Origin: Pseudopedobacter sp037968815
GTDB lineage: Bacteria > Bacteroidota > Bacteroidia > Sphingobacteriales > Sphingobacteriaceae
Length of the DNA stretch: 64,000 bases
Assembly: GCA_037968815.1 (NCBI GenBank)
Contig: JBBKWF010000015.1
Span: 1-64,000 of the forward strand
Direction of reading: 5' to 3'
Shown here: in pieces, positions 25,697-35,553 of the stretch
Numbering within the stretch: the stretch's first letter is position 1
Layout: each line of letters begins with the position of its first letter
Program-made: the position numbers and the translations under genes
Notes under the pieces: generated by a model
Databases searched by the model: none
What the model saw: only the letters and a program-made list of their open reading frames with translations
What the model was told of the DNA's origin: nothing

Positions 25697-28279
25697 CTAT
25701 TCTTTTTTATCTAAACCAGACAAGAACTGTTCCAAGGAATACTCATCCGGAATTAGTACTTCCCTAGCTTTACTACCTTCAAACGGACCAACAATTCCGC
25801 AAGACTCTAACTGATCAATAATTCTACCTGCTCTGTTATAACCCAATTTAAGCTTTCGCTGGATTAACGAAGTAGAACCTTGCTGGTGCATTACTATTAA
25901 ACGAGCAGCGTCTTCAAACATTGCATCCCTATCTTTAGGATCAAAATCTTTTATGCTTCCGCCATCAGCATCATCGCCAACATACTCAGGTAATTCATAA
26001 GCTGATGCATAGCCACGTTGCTCACCAATAAAATCGGTTACTCTGTCCACTTCCGGGGTGTCAACAAAAGCACACTGCAAACGGATTAAATCGCTACCGG
26101 TTGATAAAAGCATATCTCCTTTACCAATCAACTGATCTGCACCACCCGAATCTAAAATGGTACGTGAATCTATTTTTGACGTAACTCTAAATGCCAGTCT
26201 GGCTGGGAAGTTAGCCTTAATTGTACCCGTAATAATATTTACTGATGGTCTTTGCGTTGCCAAGACTAAGTGAATTCCAATTGCTCTTGCTAACTGCGCT
26301 AACCTTGCAATTGGTGTTTCTACCTCTTTACCAGCAGTCATCATTAAATCGGCAAACTCATCAATTATCAGTACAATAAATGGTAAAAACTTATGTCCGT
26401 TATTTGGATTCAGCTTACGCTTGATGAATTTCTCGTTGTATTCTTTTAAGTTTCTTACACCTGCATCTTTTAATAAATCATAACGCTGATCCATTTCAAT
26501 ACATAAAGAGTTTAGCGTGTTAATTACCTTTTTGGTATCGGTAATAATAGCATCTTCTTCTCCCGGTAGCTTAGCTAAAAAGTGTCGTTCAATCTTTTTA
26601 AACAAGGAAAGCTCTACTTTTTTAGGATCCACCAGTACAAATTTCAGTTGCGATGGGTGCTTTTTATAAAGCAAGGAAACCAAAATAGTGTTAATACCTA
26701 CAGATTTACCCTGACCAGTTGCACCCGCAACCAACATGTGTGGCATTTTTGCTAAATCAGCAATAAAAACCTCGTTAGAAATAGTTTTACCCAATGCAAT
26801 AGGCAAATCCATTGTGGTATTCTGGAATTTCTCTGTAGCAATAATAGAACGCATAGAAACCATTTCTGGGTGCGAATTTGGCACCTCGATTCCAATTGTT
26901 CCTTTACCCGGCATTGGTGCAATAATCCTAATTCCTAAAGCTGCTAAACTTAAAGCAATATCATCCTCTAGGTTCTTGATTTTAGAAATCCTAACTCCCG
27001 GAGCAGGAATAATTTCATAAAGCGTTACCGTTGGACCGATAGTGGCTTTAATCTTATCAATATCAATATTATAATTACTTAGGGTTTCAACAATTTTATT
27101 TTTGTTGTTCTCTAATTCGGTAGTATCAACCGCTATTTTACCAGAACCGTACTGTTCTAAAAGCTCTAAAGTTGGATTTTTATACGATGCCAAATCTAAA
27201 GTAGGATCATAAGAACCAAACTGCTCCACTAAAGATTCCGACTTTATCTCTTCTTCCGATTTTTCAATACTTAACTCTAATTCCTCTGGTTCTACAATCT
27301 CCAGCTCCTTATCATCAGATTTCTCAACATCCTCAATTACTGGCTTCACCACTTTTTCAAAACCATCATTTTCTAAGGTATTGTTTACCTCAAAGCTATC
27401 ATCAACTGGCTTTTCTTCTACTTTAGGGGGTAAAGGGGCATTTACTACTACCGGTTTTTTTACTTCTTCTTTGGAAACCGCTTTATAATCATTGGTATCA
27501 ATTTCTTCCTCTTCTTCAAAATCTTCTTCGTCTAAATCTTCTTCACTTATTTCGTTATCAGCTAAAGGCAAAGGTTTAACTGCTCTTTCGGGCAATTTAA
27601 ACTCAATATTATAAGCCATAACCAAACAAGTTAAGCCTGCAAAAATTAAAACACCACCTACCCCTGCTCTACCTATTTGTGCTTCTAAAAGTAGATTTGA
27701 GTAATAGCCGAACTCTCCCTCTAAATAATGTGGATATTCTGCAATAAATGCGTGAAAAAATGCTAGTGTAACTGAGATGAAAACCAACAGAAAGAAACAA
27801 TAAGCCAACGTTTTCGGGATAGATAAAAGCTTTACTTTAAAAAGTAAGCGATAACCTAAAATAATAAAGATGAATACAAAAATAAAAGAAGCTATACCAA
27901 ACCACTCGTACATAAACTGATGCGAGAGCAAAGCACCTAATTTACCAGCCCAGTTTTGAATATTTGGATCTAAAACACCATTTGACTTAAGTTCTGCAGT
28001 GGTTTTAAAAAAATTGCTCCATCCACCGTTTGCATCAATCACATAACTTTGATCATCTTCCCAAGTAAAAACATACGAGGTAAAAGAGATTAAAAAGTAC
28101 AATGCTAACAATAGCAGAAACAATCCACTGATTTTGATAAACCGGTCGTTATTGAAGTTTATTTTCGGAAAACTGTTTCCAAGTGTTCCATTTTCAGCTT
28201 TCTTTTTGAAAGGTTCAGCACCTGCTTTCTCCTCTCCTTTAAAAGAATTTGTTCTAAATTGATTTCCTTTTGCGGGCAT
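25697..28279 (-). CDS. ftsK: DNA translocase FtsK/SpoIIIE
   Basis: 860 residues. Four membrane helices lie in the first ~230 residues, then an acidic linker (~235-350, rich in Glu/Asp), the motor domain with Walker A GATGQGKS near 518, Walker B VLIIDEFADL near 625 and LATQRPSVN, and a C-terminal winged-helix gamma domain (GSTSLIQRKLKLGYNRAGRI). It pumps chromosome ends through the closing septum and activates XerCD at dif. The linker is short relative to the E. coli protein, as usual in Bacteroidota. It is followed by the LolA-like gene in the same transcript. Confidence 0.95.
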   Translation of the reverse strand: MPAKGNQFRTNSFKGEEKAGAEPFKKKAENGTLGNSFPKINFNNDRFIKISGLFLLLLALYFLISFTSYVFTWEDDQSYVIDANGGWSNFFKTTAELKSNGVLDPNIQNWAGKLGALLSHQFMYEWFGIASFIFVFIFIILGYRLLFKVKLLSIPKTLAYCFFLLVFISVTLAFFHAFIAEYPHYLEGEFGYYSNLLLEAQIGRAGVGGVLIFAGLTCLVMAYNIEFKLPERAVKPLPLADNEISEEDLDEEDFEEEEEIDTNDYKAVSKEEVKKPVVVNAPLPPKVEEKPVDDSFEVNNTLENDGFEKVVKPVIEDVEKSDDKELEIVEPEELELSIEKSEEEIKSESLVEQFGSYDPTLDLASYKNPTLELLEQYGSGKIAVDTTELENNKNKIVETLSNYNIDIDKIKATIGPTVTLYEIIPAPGVRISKIKNLEDDIALSLAALGIRIIAPMPGKGTIGIEVPNSHPEMVSMRSIIATEKFQNTTMDLPIALGKTISNEVFIADLAKMPHMLVAGATGQGKSVGINTILVSLLYKKHPSQLKFVLVDPKKVELSLFKKIERHFLAKLPGEEDAIITDTKKVINTLNSLCIEMDQRYDLLKDAGVRNLKEYNEKFIKRKLNPNNGHKFLPFIVLIIDEFADLMMTAGKEVETPIARLAQLARAIGIHLVLATQRPSVNIITGTIKANFPARLAFRVTSKIDSRTILDSGGADQLIGKGDMLLSTGSDLIRLQCAFVDTPEVDRVTDFIGEQRGYASAYELPEYVGDDADGGSIKDFDPKDRDAMFEDAARLIVMHQQGSTSLIQRKLKLGYNRAGRIIDQLESCGIVGPFEGSKAREVLIPDEYSLEQFLSGLDKKE

Positions 28280-28301
28280 TCTTAAATATGTATTTTCACA
28301 A

Positions 28302-28309
28302 CAAATATA
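28302..28309 (-). promoter_or_regulatory. Possible -7 element for ftsK
   Basis: The minus strand reads TATATTTG, 22 nt before the ATG, a usual distance. The rest of 28280-28514 shows nothing else. Confidence 0.4.
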
Positions 28310-28514
28310 ATTTAATGATTAGGCTTTGCGAACAATAATTTAGTTAATTCAATAAACCCGCTCATTCATTTTTTTAAAAACAATATAATTACTATGCTTT
28401 ATTACTGAAACTCACCCTTTGTTTAACGGAAATATTATTGTTTTAATTTAAAAGCTGCATTATATTTTTTTGAGTTATAATTTATTTATAATATTACTCT
28501 CTTAAAGTCAAAAC

Positions 28515-29162
28515 ATGCAAGAAAATTTGTTAGAAGAGTTAATTATTAACAGTGATAAGGAGGGAATAAGAAAACTACTTTTAGAAAATCCTTCATTAAT
28601 AAATTCGAGCACTAGTCATGCCGTATCGCCTTTAATGCTTTCTTGCTTTTTCAATAAACCTGAAGCTACATCCGCTCTTTTAGAGTTTGTAAAGGATATT
28701 TCTTTATTTGAGGCTTCTTCTGTAGGGAAATTTGATGAGGTTGCTCATCAAATCTATCAAAACCCTGATGCAATTAACGATTTCTCTGACGATGGTTTCA
28801 CGGCCTTAGGGCTTGCTTGTTACTTCGGTAAAGAAGAGGTTGCCCGTTACTTAGTTTTAAAAGGTGCCGATGTTAATTTACCATCAAAAAATGGCTTTAA
28901 TGTTTTTCCACTACACTCTGCGGTTGCTGGCAACTTTTTAAACATTAGTAAAATGTTGATTGAAAATAAAGCCCATGTTAATATAATTCAACAATCTGGC
29001 TTAACACCTTTGCATTCGGCCGCACAAAACGGAAATATAGAACTCATTATTCTTTTACTAGAAAAAGGTGCTGACACTACAACCCGTATGGAGGGTGGTA
29101 AACTAGCATCAGATTTAGCTAAAGAAAAAGGCTATAATGAAATTGCAGACATTTTGAGTTAA
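28515..29162 (+). CDS. Ankyrin-repeat protein
   Basis: 215 residues, no signal peptide, so probably cytoplasmic. About five ankyrin units are visible, the clearest being DGFTALGLACYFGKEEVARYLVLKGADVN, NVFPLHSAVAGNFLNISKMLIENKAHVN and LTPLHSAAQNGNIELIILLLEKGADTTTR. These are protein-binding scaffolds; the partner is unknown. It converges with the SdiA-regulated-type gene with only six bases between the stops. Confidence 0.85.
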   Translation: MQENLLEELIINSDKEGIRKLLLENPSLINSSTSHAVSPLMLSCFFNKPEATSALLEFVKDISLFEASSVGKFDEVAHQIYQNPDAINDFSDDGFTALGLACYFGKEEVARYLVLKGADVNLPSKNGFNVFPLHSAVAGNFLNISKMLIENKAHVNIIQQSGLTPLHSAAQNGNIELIILLLEKGADTTTRMEGGKLASDLAKEKGYNEIADILS

Positions 29163-29168
29163 GCTCCC

Positions 29169-30026
29169 TTAGTTTTGAAGCTTAACTTCTAAAATATTTG
29201 CTTTGCTATTTTTACCGGCTTCGTTTGATATAAACATTCTACCCTCTGGGCTAAAAGTTAAGCCCTCTGGTTGTGAAAAAGCAGACTTATCTAAGTTATA
29301 AACTCTATTAAGCTCACCTTTTGCATCCAAAACAAGTAATTTAGGTTGTTTGCCCTCTAATACCAACAGTTCTTTAGTTCTTGGGTTAATAGCAACTTCA
29401 GACGGACTTACAGTTTTATAAACTTTCTTCTGTTTATAGCTTTTTAACAGCTCTGCATCCATAGAAATTTTCGCAAGTATTTTTAAATCGGGTTCTTCTG
29501 AATTTACAGAGATTTCATAAATACTTTTATATGAATCACTTTTGTCTCTTTCTTTTGGTATAGTTAACAACTTATTACTTTTACTATCAAAAAAGAGCGA
29601 TTCCATATTGTTTTCTGCACTAAATTTTGTTTGCATTGTGCTTACTTTCTTTGTGCTTTCTAGGTAGTTTGTAATATGGTATAAAAGCCCATCGCTACGC
29701 ATTACGTAAGCATCTTCACCTGCAATAGCAATCCCTTCATAGTCTCCGCCTTGGGCAAATGAAACTTCCTTAGTTATTTTATTTTTTTCTAAATCGTAGA
29801 TGAATATTGTACCGTCCTCATCTTGTACACAAGCAATTAAATCATTGCCAATCCAAGCTATCCCGCTAACCTCATTTAGTACAGTAGGCAGTTCCCAAGT
29901 TTTGGTTACGTTATAACTGGCTTTTAGTTTTTTTTCTTGATGTCTTTTCTTAAAAGTAAATGCCGTAATTATAATCACAGCAAGAAAGAATATTGAATAT
30001 AATAGGGTTTTGTTTTTCATGGCCAT
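29169..30026 (-). CDS. SdiA-regulated-type beta-propeller protein
   Basis: 285 residues from the ATG at 30026 (an ATG two codons on is equally possible; the longer frame begins with TTG). One N-terminal hydrophobic segment (TLLYSIFFLAVIIITAF) acts as membrane anchor or signal. The rest fits the SdiA-regulated family: LPTVLNEVSGIAW, ACVQDEDGTIFIYDLE, GDYEGIAI, MESLFFD, SPSEVAINPRTKELLVLEG and SQPEGLTFSPEGRMFISNE, a propeller with repeated calcium-like acidic loops. Function in Bacteroidota is unknown. Confidence 0.75.
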   Translation of the reverse strand: MAMKNKTLLYSIFFLAVIIITAFTFKKRHQEKKLKASYNVTKTWELPTVLNEVSGIAWIGNDLIACVQDEDGTIFIYDLEKNKITKEVSFAQGGDYEGIAIAGEDAYVMRSDGLLYHITNYLESTKKVSTMQTKFSAENNMESLFFDSKSNKLLTIPKERDKSDSYKSIYEISVNSEEPDLKILAKISMDAELLKSYKQKKVYKTVSPSEVAINPRTKELLVLEGKQPKLLVLDAKGELNRVYNLDKSAFSQPEGLTFSPEGRMFISNEAGKNSKANILEVKLQN

Positions 30027-30180
30027 AGTTTTAAAAAATCGTATACCCAATTATAACTATGAAAACTGTAAACAATTTGGAATTAATATCTGCGGAAAGT
30101 AAAACAGCAACTTATAGCTAAAAGCATCAATCACAGCATTAAATTTGAACGATAATCCGCGACTTAAAAAAATAAGGGAA

Positions 30181-31449
30181 TTACTTAGGGAAGTGTACAG
30201 TGAAATTATGCGTTTCGGTATAATCATAAGCCAACTCAAGCTGATATTTCTGAGCAATTGCTTTTGCTATAGCCAAACCTAAGCCGGTAGATCTTGAGTC
30301 GGTATTCATTTTTTTAAACCGGGAGAACAAACTGTTAGTATCCAGCTTTTTTGACATTCCAAAATTACTGATGCATAACTTTTGGGTTGAGATATCAACT
30401 GTGATAACTTCTTGTTTTACACCATGAACAATTGCATTTTTAATTAAATTGGTAAGCAATATAATAGCTAAATCTTTATTCATTCTATATACCAGCTTAT
30501 CACTAACAGAGATATTTAGACTCATCTCTTTATGCTGTAATAAATCGTCAAAATCTAGTGCAATGCGCTTAACTAACTCTTCAAAATTGAGACTCTCTTC
30601 CTCAATAAATTGTTGGTTTTCTATTTTGGAAAGCAATAATAACGATTTATTTAAACGTGTTAAACGACCAAGATTATCTAAAACAAAGCCTATATCTTTA
30701 AGTTGATCCTCACTTAAATTGTTCTTTTCAGAAAAAAGTTCGAGTTTATTAATACTGATAGCTAAAGGAGTTTGCAGTTCATGCGATGCATTTTCGATAA
30801 AATGCTTTTGATTTTGATAGCTTGTCCTTGATTTTTCTGTTAGCTGCTCCATTGTTTGGTTCAACAGGTCAAACTCTTCAATATTAGTTTTTTTGATTTT
30901 CAGGGTAGTTTCTTTTTCAATACGGAAACTTTTCAATTGTAGAATTAGACTATAAAAAGGTTTCCAAATTTTCCGTAAAATAATATTGTTTAACAATACA
31001 ATGCTGGTAAGCATTAAAAGATAAAGGATAACCAAATAGGTAGCTAGGTTTTCAATTAAATCATCTTCTTCTACCATTGAAGTGATGATTTTAAGCTTAT
31101 AGTGCTCCTCGTTTTCTTTAAAAGTACTTTCGTAAATCCTTACAGGCTCAAAGTCCTTTTCGTTTTGCATGTACATCATGCTATCGCGGTAGCTTTCCTT
31201 AAAACTACTATACTCCTGTTCTCCAATTCTAGTAACTACATGATTACCTTTTCTAAAGTCATGATTTTCGAAAGCACTTTCTATTGACTCGGGATGTTGT
31301 AAGATGAGTACTTTCTGGTTCTCCAGGCCATCATCTAAACTGTCATAAATTTCATCTAATAAAGCATAGTAAAATATTACTGCCCAAATGGTAATTAGTG
31401 GCAATAATAAAATCAGCAAGTACTTTGATGTATAATTTAACAACTTCAT
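30181..31449 (-). CDS. Sensor histidine kinase
   Basis: 422 residues. Membrane helices at ~9-29 and ~137-158 enclose a ~105-residue sensor domain. The HisKA box ASHELQTPLA has phospho-acceptor His223. The ATPase domain shows the N box LTNLIKNAIVHG and the G2-type box STGLGLAIAKAI; the G1 box reads SNFG with Asn in place of the usual Asp. It overlaps the response regulator stop by one base (TAATG), so the two are translationally coupled. The signal is not evident. Confidence 0.92.
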   Translation of the reverse strand: MKLLNYTSKYLLILLLPLITIWAVIFYYALLDEIYDSLDDGLENQKVLILQHPESIESAFENHDFRKGNHVVTRIGEQEYSSFKESYRDSMMYMQNEKDFEPVRIYESTFKENEEHYKLKIITSMVEEDDLIENLATYLVILYLLMLTSIVLLNNIILRKIWKPFYSLILQLKSFRIEKETTLKIKKTNIEEFDLLNQTMEQLTEKSRTSYQNQKHFIENASHELQTPLAISINKLELFSEKNNLSEDQLKDIGFVLDNLGRLTRLNKSLLLLSKIENQQFIEEESLNFEELVKRIALDFDDLLQHKEMSLNISVSDKLVYRMNKDLAIILLTNLIKNAIVHGVKQEVITVDISTQKLCISNFGMSKKLDTNSLFSRFKKMNTDSRSTGLGLAIAKAIAQKYQLELAYDYTETHNFTVHFPK

Positions 31450-32120
31450 TAAACGTCATCTAACTTATAGCCTATCCCGTAAACTGCATCAATATTTAAG
31501 GTGGCATGTTCCAATTTTTTTCGTAAATTTTTAATTTGCGAGTAGATAAAATCAAAGCTGTCTGACTGGTCAATATGATCTCCCCAAACGTGTTCGGCCA
31601 AGGCAGCCTTAGTAACCAACCGTGATTTATTGGTAATTAGGTAAAGCAAAATATCAAACTCTTTACGATTCAAAACAATTTCTTCTCCCTCAATACTTAT
31701 ATTTCTGTTTTCGGGATCTATTTGTAAGTTCCCTACTTGCATTAGCTTGTTGCCCTCAAAATATTTACGCCTTAAAACAGCTTTTACCCTAGCATGTAAC
31801 TCGGCCATGTGGAAAGGTTTGGCTAAATAATCGTCAGCGCCTTCATTAAGTCCCAAAAGTCGGTCATCTAAAGAGTTTTTTGCCGAAACAATAATTACGG
31901 CATCGCTTTTCCCTAGTTTCTTAAGCTGACTCAAAAGTTCAATTCCGTTACCATCTGGCAAATTCACATCAAGTAAAATACAATCGTAATCGTAGTTGCT
32001 AATTTTAGTACTTGCGGTGGTATAGTCTGCTGCCGTTTCAATAGTATAATGTTCTAACTCTAAGGTTTGCTTCATGTTTTCAAGCATCTGTGGCTCATCC
32101 TCAACAATTAAAATCTTCAT
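31449..32120 (-). CDS. OmpR/PhoB-type response regulator
   Basis: 223 residues from the ATG at 32120 (MKILIVEDEP). Receiver domain with acidic pocket Glu7/Asp8, phospho-acceptor Asp51 (LLDVNLPDGNG) and Lys101 (AKPF); a winged-helix DNA-binding domain covers ~125-223 (RKEFDILLYLITNKSRLV, HIDQSDSFDFIYSQIKNLRKKL). Paired with the kinase at 30181-31449. The promoter at 32138-32166 is the best match in the window. Confidence 0.94.
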   Translation of the reverse strand: MKILIVEDEPQMLENMKQTLELEHYTIETAADYTTASTKISNYDYDCILLDVNLPDGNGIELLSQLKKLGKSDAVIIVSAKNSLDDRLLGLNEGADDYLAKPFHMAELHARVKAVLRRKYFEGNKLMQVGNLQIDPENRNISIEGEEIVLNRKEFDILLYLITNKSRLVTKAALAEHVWGDHIDQSDSFDFIYSQIKNLRKKLEHATLNIDAVYGIGYKLDDV

Positions 32121-32137
32121 ATAAGTGCTTTTTACAT

Positions 32138-32166
32138 CAAAAGTAGAACCCGTTTCTAGAAACAAA
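32138..32166 (-). promoter_or_regulatory. Promoter of the two-component pair
   Basis: On the minus strand TTTG (32163-32166), 17 bases, then TACTTTTG (32138-32145), matching the Bacteroidota -33 TTTG / -7 TAnnTTTG layout. The -7 box lies 17 nt before the ATG. Confidence 0.6.
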
Positions 32167-32220
32167 TGGGAATCTTAAACAACTAACCCTATTTTTCAAT
32201 TATAACATGAGATAATTTAT

Positions 32221-33207
32221 TTAAGCCAAAGCATCTTGTATCAGCAAACGATAAAAGTCTATCATTGTCATCCCCGAAGCTTTCACCTGTTGCGGAATTA
32301 AGCTGGTATCTGCCTGTCCAGGAACAGTGTTTATCTCGATAAAATAAAAATCTTCGGTAAAGTCTTGTAAAATAAAATCAACCCTAACCACACCCTTGCA
32401 ATTAAGTTTTGCAAAAACATTGGTTACAATTTCACCTATTTTTTCTGTTTGCTCTGTGGAGATTTCTGCCGGAGTAACTTCTTCGGTTATGCCCTTGGTG
32501 TATTTTGCTTCGTAATCAAAAAACTCTTTTGATGATTTTATCTCGGTAATTGGCAATACTACTACTTCGCCTTTTGCTTTATAAATACCAACCGTAAACT
32601 CTCTACCGTTAATAAACTCTTCTACCAAAATCTGCGAATCCTCGGCGAAAGCCTTATCTAATGCACCGTTTAACTGCTCCCATTTAGTTACTTTAGACAT
32701 TCCAATGCTACTTCCGCCATTATTAGGCTTTATAAAAAGTGGCAACTTTAGCTGGCTTTTAATTTCCTGCTCAATAGTTTCATTTTTATTAAATAACTGT
32801 AAAGATGATGCAACATTTAAGTTGTTGATATCCCGTACCACAGCTTTTGTAAAGCCTTTATTCATTGTTAAAGCAGATGTAGTAGCATCGCAAGTGGTAT
32901 AAGGTATCTTTAAAAGGTCAAAGTAGCTCTGTAGTTTACCATCTTCTCCGGGCGAACCGTGTATAATGATAAAAACAACATCGAAAGTTATTTTTCCGCT
33001 GGCTGTTGTTAAGCTAAAATCATTTTTATCAATTATAAATTTCTCTCCTGTTTCTGATAAATAATACCATTCTTCTTGTGTAAGTATCACTTTATACACA
33101 TTGTACAATTGGTAATCTAACACCGGTTCTATCTGTTTAGCACTATTTAATGACACCACAGACTCGCCAGTATACCCTCCAGCTAATAATGCAACATTTT
33201 TTTTCAT
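32221..33207 (-). CDS. ddl: D-alanine--D-alanine ligase
   Basis: An ATP-grasp enzyme that joins two D-alanines for peptidoglycan synthesis. 328 residues from the ATG at 33207 (MKKNVALLAGGYTGE). Visible are HGSPGEDGKLQ near 92, the ATP-grasp PLFIKPNNGGSSIGMSKV, EEFINGREFTVGI, and the metal-binding C-terminal VDFI...FIEINTVPGQ. It is divergent from the PASTA-MltG operon, so two cell-wall transcripts share one intergenic region (33208-33401). Confidence 0.95.
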   Translation of the reverse strand: MKKNVALLAGGYTGESVVSLNSAKQIEPVLDYQLYNVYKVILTQEEWYYLSETGEKFIIDKNDFSLTTASGKITFDVVFIIIHGSPGEDGKLQSYFDLLKIPYTTCDATTSALTMNKGFTKAVVRDINNLNVASSLQLFNKNETIEQEIKSQLKLPLFIKPNNGGSSIGMSKVTKWEQLNGALDKAFAEDSQILVEEFINGREFTVGIYKAKGEVVVLPITEIKSSKEFFDYEAKYTKGITEEVTPAEISTEQTEKIGEIVTNVFAKLNCKGVVRVDFILQDFTEDFYFIEINTVPGQADTSLIPQQVKASGMTMIDFYRLLIQDALA

Positions 33208-33371
33208 TTCTACCTTCAAATTAATAAGCTTACAAAGCAAGCGATTTTTTTTTCAATCGTTAATATTCTATTTAAAACTAATCGTGTTATTTATCGTTTA
33301 AAGTATAAATTTAATGTTTAATTGTAATACTCCTTAACAAATTTAATTCGGTCAAATTCTGTACTTTTGGC

Positions 33372-33379
33372 TAAGTTTG
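33372..33379 (+). promoter_or_regulatory. Possible -7 element of the PASTA operon
   Basis: TAAGTTTG, 22 nt before the ATG at 33402. No -33 TTTG at the right distance. Confidence 0.4.
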
Positions 33380-33401
33380 AAAAAATAAATAAACATCTTA
33401 A

Positions 33402-34169
33402 ATGAGTACATTTTTTAAATATTTAGCTAGTCCAGAATTTAGAAAGCAAGCAATTATCGCTTTTACGGTAGTTATCATACTCCTTTTTACGTTATTTATT
33501 AGTTTAAGATATTATACCCGTCATGGCGAAGGCAGGCCAGTACCTAATTTTAAAGGCTTAAATATTGCAAAAGCCATAGAGGTTTTAGAGCAAGAAGGCT
33601 TCAGATATCAGATAGATTCGGTTTTTATTTTAGATAAGCCTGCTGGTTTAGTAACCGAACAAGATCCGGATCCTAATACCAATGTTAAAGAAAATCGGAT
33701 GATTTATTTAACAATTGTAAGCTCGCAAACACCTGATGTAACTTTTCCAGATATTGTAGATAAAACTTTTATTGAAGTTAGAGCAATGCTGACCAATTAT
33801 GGGCTTAAACTAGGAGACACCTCTTATCAGTCGGATATTGCTAGAGACGCTGTATTGTCATTTTCTTATGCTGGGCAAAAACTCAAAGTAGGACAAAAAA
33901 TACCTAAAGGGTCAAGAATTGACTTGGTTTTAGGCGATGGTTACGGAGCTAGCGAAGTTGAATTACCAAATTTGGTTGGTTTAACACTTAGTGAAGCTAT
34001 GTTTTCTATAAAAGGAGCTTCGCTTACGGTGGGAGAATTGGGTTACGAAGGAATGGTTCAAGACTCATCAAATGCAGTAATTAAACGCCAATACCCTACT
34101 TACGTACCGGATTCCATAAATAAGGTAAACATTGGCACAAGAATTAACCTAGTATTATCAAACGATTAA
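33402..34169 (+). CDS. PASTA-domain membrane protein
   Basis: 255 residues. A short cytoplasmic N-terminus and one membrane helix (~16-36, AIIAFTVVIILLFTLFI) are followed by three PASTA domains at ~48-110, ~115-180 and ~188-254 (PVPNFKGLNIAKAIEVLEQEG; TFPDIVDKTFIEVRAML; ELPNLVGLTLSEAMFSIKG). PASTA units bind peptidoglycan fragments in Firmicutes kinases and PBPs. Here there is no kinase or transpeptidase domain, which is the usual Bacteroidota form. First gene of a five-gene operon; the rhodanese gene starts two bases after its stop. Confidence 0.88.
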   Translation: MSTFFKYLASPEFRKQAIIAFTVVIILLFTLFISLRYYTRHGEGRPVPNFKGLNIAKAIEVLEQEGFRYQIDSVFILDKPAGLVTEQDPDPNTNVKENRMIYLTIVSSQTPDVTFPDIVDKTFIEVRAMLTNYGLKLGDTSYQSDIARDAVLSFSYAGQKLKVGQKIPKGSRIDLVLGDGYGASEVELPNLVGLTLSEAMFSIKGASLTVGELGYEGMVQDSSNAVIKRQYPTYVPDSINKVNIGTRINLVLSND

Positions 34170-34171
34170 TA

Positions 34172-34483
34172 ATGCAGGACATAGAAGTAGAAGAGTTTGC
34201 TCAACTAAATAAAACGAGTACGGAGGTCCAACTTTTGGATGTGCGAGAAAATTTAGAGTTCCATACTTTTAACGTTGGTGGCACAAATATTCCTTTAGGG
34301 CAATTACCACAGTTAATTGCAGATGAGGACCTAGAATTAGACCCAGAAAAAACGATAATTGTAATTTGCCAACGAGGGCTAAGAAGCAAAACTGCAAAAC
34401 AAATTTTAATTAACGCAGGTTATCCAAATACCAGAAACCTAATTGGTGGTTTATTAAAACTACAACGACTTACAGCTACCTAA
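34172..34483 (+). CDS. Rhodanese-like domain protein
   Basis: 103 residues, a single rhodanese domain: LLDVRENLEF near 21, the active loop CQRGLRS with Cys66, and GYPNTRNLIGG. Such single-domain proteins transfer sulfane sulfur; the acceptor is unknown. It has no signal peptide. Embedded in the PASTA-MltG operon (2 bp after the first gene, 22 bp before mltG). Confidence 0.88.
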   Translation: MQDIEVEEFAQLNKTSTEVQLLDVRENLEFHTFNVGGTNIPLGQLPQLIADEDLELDPEKTIIVICQRGLRSKTAKQILINAGYPNTRNLIGGLLKLQRLTAT

Positions 34484-34505
34484 TAAAAAAACATCATATA
34501 AAAAC

Positions 34506-35552
34506 ATGGCTAAAAAATTAACTCAAGGAGGTACAGTGGTGGTGATTTTGCTATTACTTTTAACAGTAACTGGCGCTATCATTATTCCAAAGCTTTACAA
34601 TAAGTTTTTTAAAGAAAACAGCAATGTCGAGCAAAAAACATACCTCTACATACCTAGTAACGCTACTTTTCAACAAGTACAAGATTCCATCAGTAAAAAC
34701 AACCTTTTAATTGACAGCAATACTTTTTACAGTTTAGCAAAAGATAAAACTTACAGTACTAAAATTAAACCGGGTAAATACCCCTTTGTAAAAGGGATGA
34801 ACAACCGACAAATTTTAAACATGTTGATTGCTGGAAACCAAGAAGCTGTTAAAATAGCTTTCAGAAACGTACGCCTTAAAACTACGTTGGCGGGAATGGT
34901 TGCAAATAAGTTAGAGTTTGACTCACTAGCCTTAGTGAAGCTATTAGATTCTGCTGATTATGTTAAAACATATGGTTTTAATACAGAAAACGTTTATACC
35001 ATGTTTATCCCTAACTCTTACCAAATGTATTGGAACACCAGTGCCAATGATTTCTTTGAAAGGATGAATAAGGAGTATAAAAAATTCTGGAATGCAGAGC
35101 GATTACAAAAAGCAGGAGCTTTAAACATTAGCCCGCAAGAAGTTACTGTTTTAGCTTCTATTGTAGATAGTGAGGCTTTAATGGATAAAGAAATGCCTAC
35201 CATTGCCGGCTTATATCTAAACCGTTTAAACAAAGGTATAAAGTTAGAGGCAGACCCAACTGTGATTTTCGCAAACAATGACTTCACCATTAGAAGGGTG
35301 CTGAACAGACATTTAAGAACGTCATCTCCATACAATACTTATATCAATAAAGGTTTGCCTCCGGGCCCTATCACTATGCCATCCATAAAAGCTATTGATG
35401 CTGTATTAAATCCCGAAAGTCACAACTACATTTTCATGTGTGCTAAAGAAGATTTTTCTGGTTATCATAATTTTGCAACAACTTTAAGGGAGCATTTAGC
35501 TAACGCCAGAAGATTTCAGCAGGCTTTAAACGAGAGAAACATTAAAAAATAG
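34506..35552 (+). CDS. mltG: Endolytic transglycosylase MltG
   Basis: 348 residues. One membrane helix at ~10-30, then a LysM-like region, then the YceG catalytic domain. Glu223 in VLASIVDSEAL is the catalytic acid of the family. Also visible are TIAGLYLNRLNKGIKLEADPTV and YINKGLPPGPITMPS, the conserved C-terminal box. It cleaves nascent glycan strands and sets their length. One base before the thioesterase start, so probably cotranslated. Confidence 0.95.
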   Translation: MAKKLTQGGTVVVILLLLLTVTGAIIIPKLYNKFFKENSNVEQKTYLYIPSNATFQQVQDSISKNNLLIDSNTFYSLAKDKTYSTKIKPGKYPFVKGMNNRQILNMLIAGNQEAVKIAFRNVRLKTTLAGMVANKLEFDSLALVKLLDSADYVKTYGFNTENVYTMFIPNSYQMYWNTSANDFFERMNKEYKKFWNAERLQKAGALNISPQEVTVLASIVDSEALMDKEMPTIAGLYLNRLNKGIKLEADPTVIFANNDFTIRRVLNRHLRTSSPYNTYINKGLPPGPITMPSIKAIDAVLNPESHNYIFMCAKEDFSGYHNFATTLREHLANARRFQQALNERNIKK

Positions 35553-35553
35553 C

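Noticed and set aside
30057..30257. Short minus-strand ORF at the end of the kinase gene
   Set aside because: It overlaps the conserved kinase C-terminus in another frame and has no independent support.
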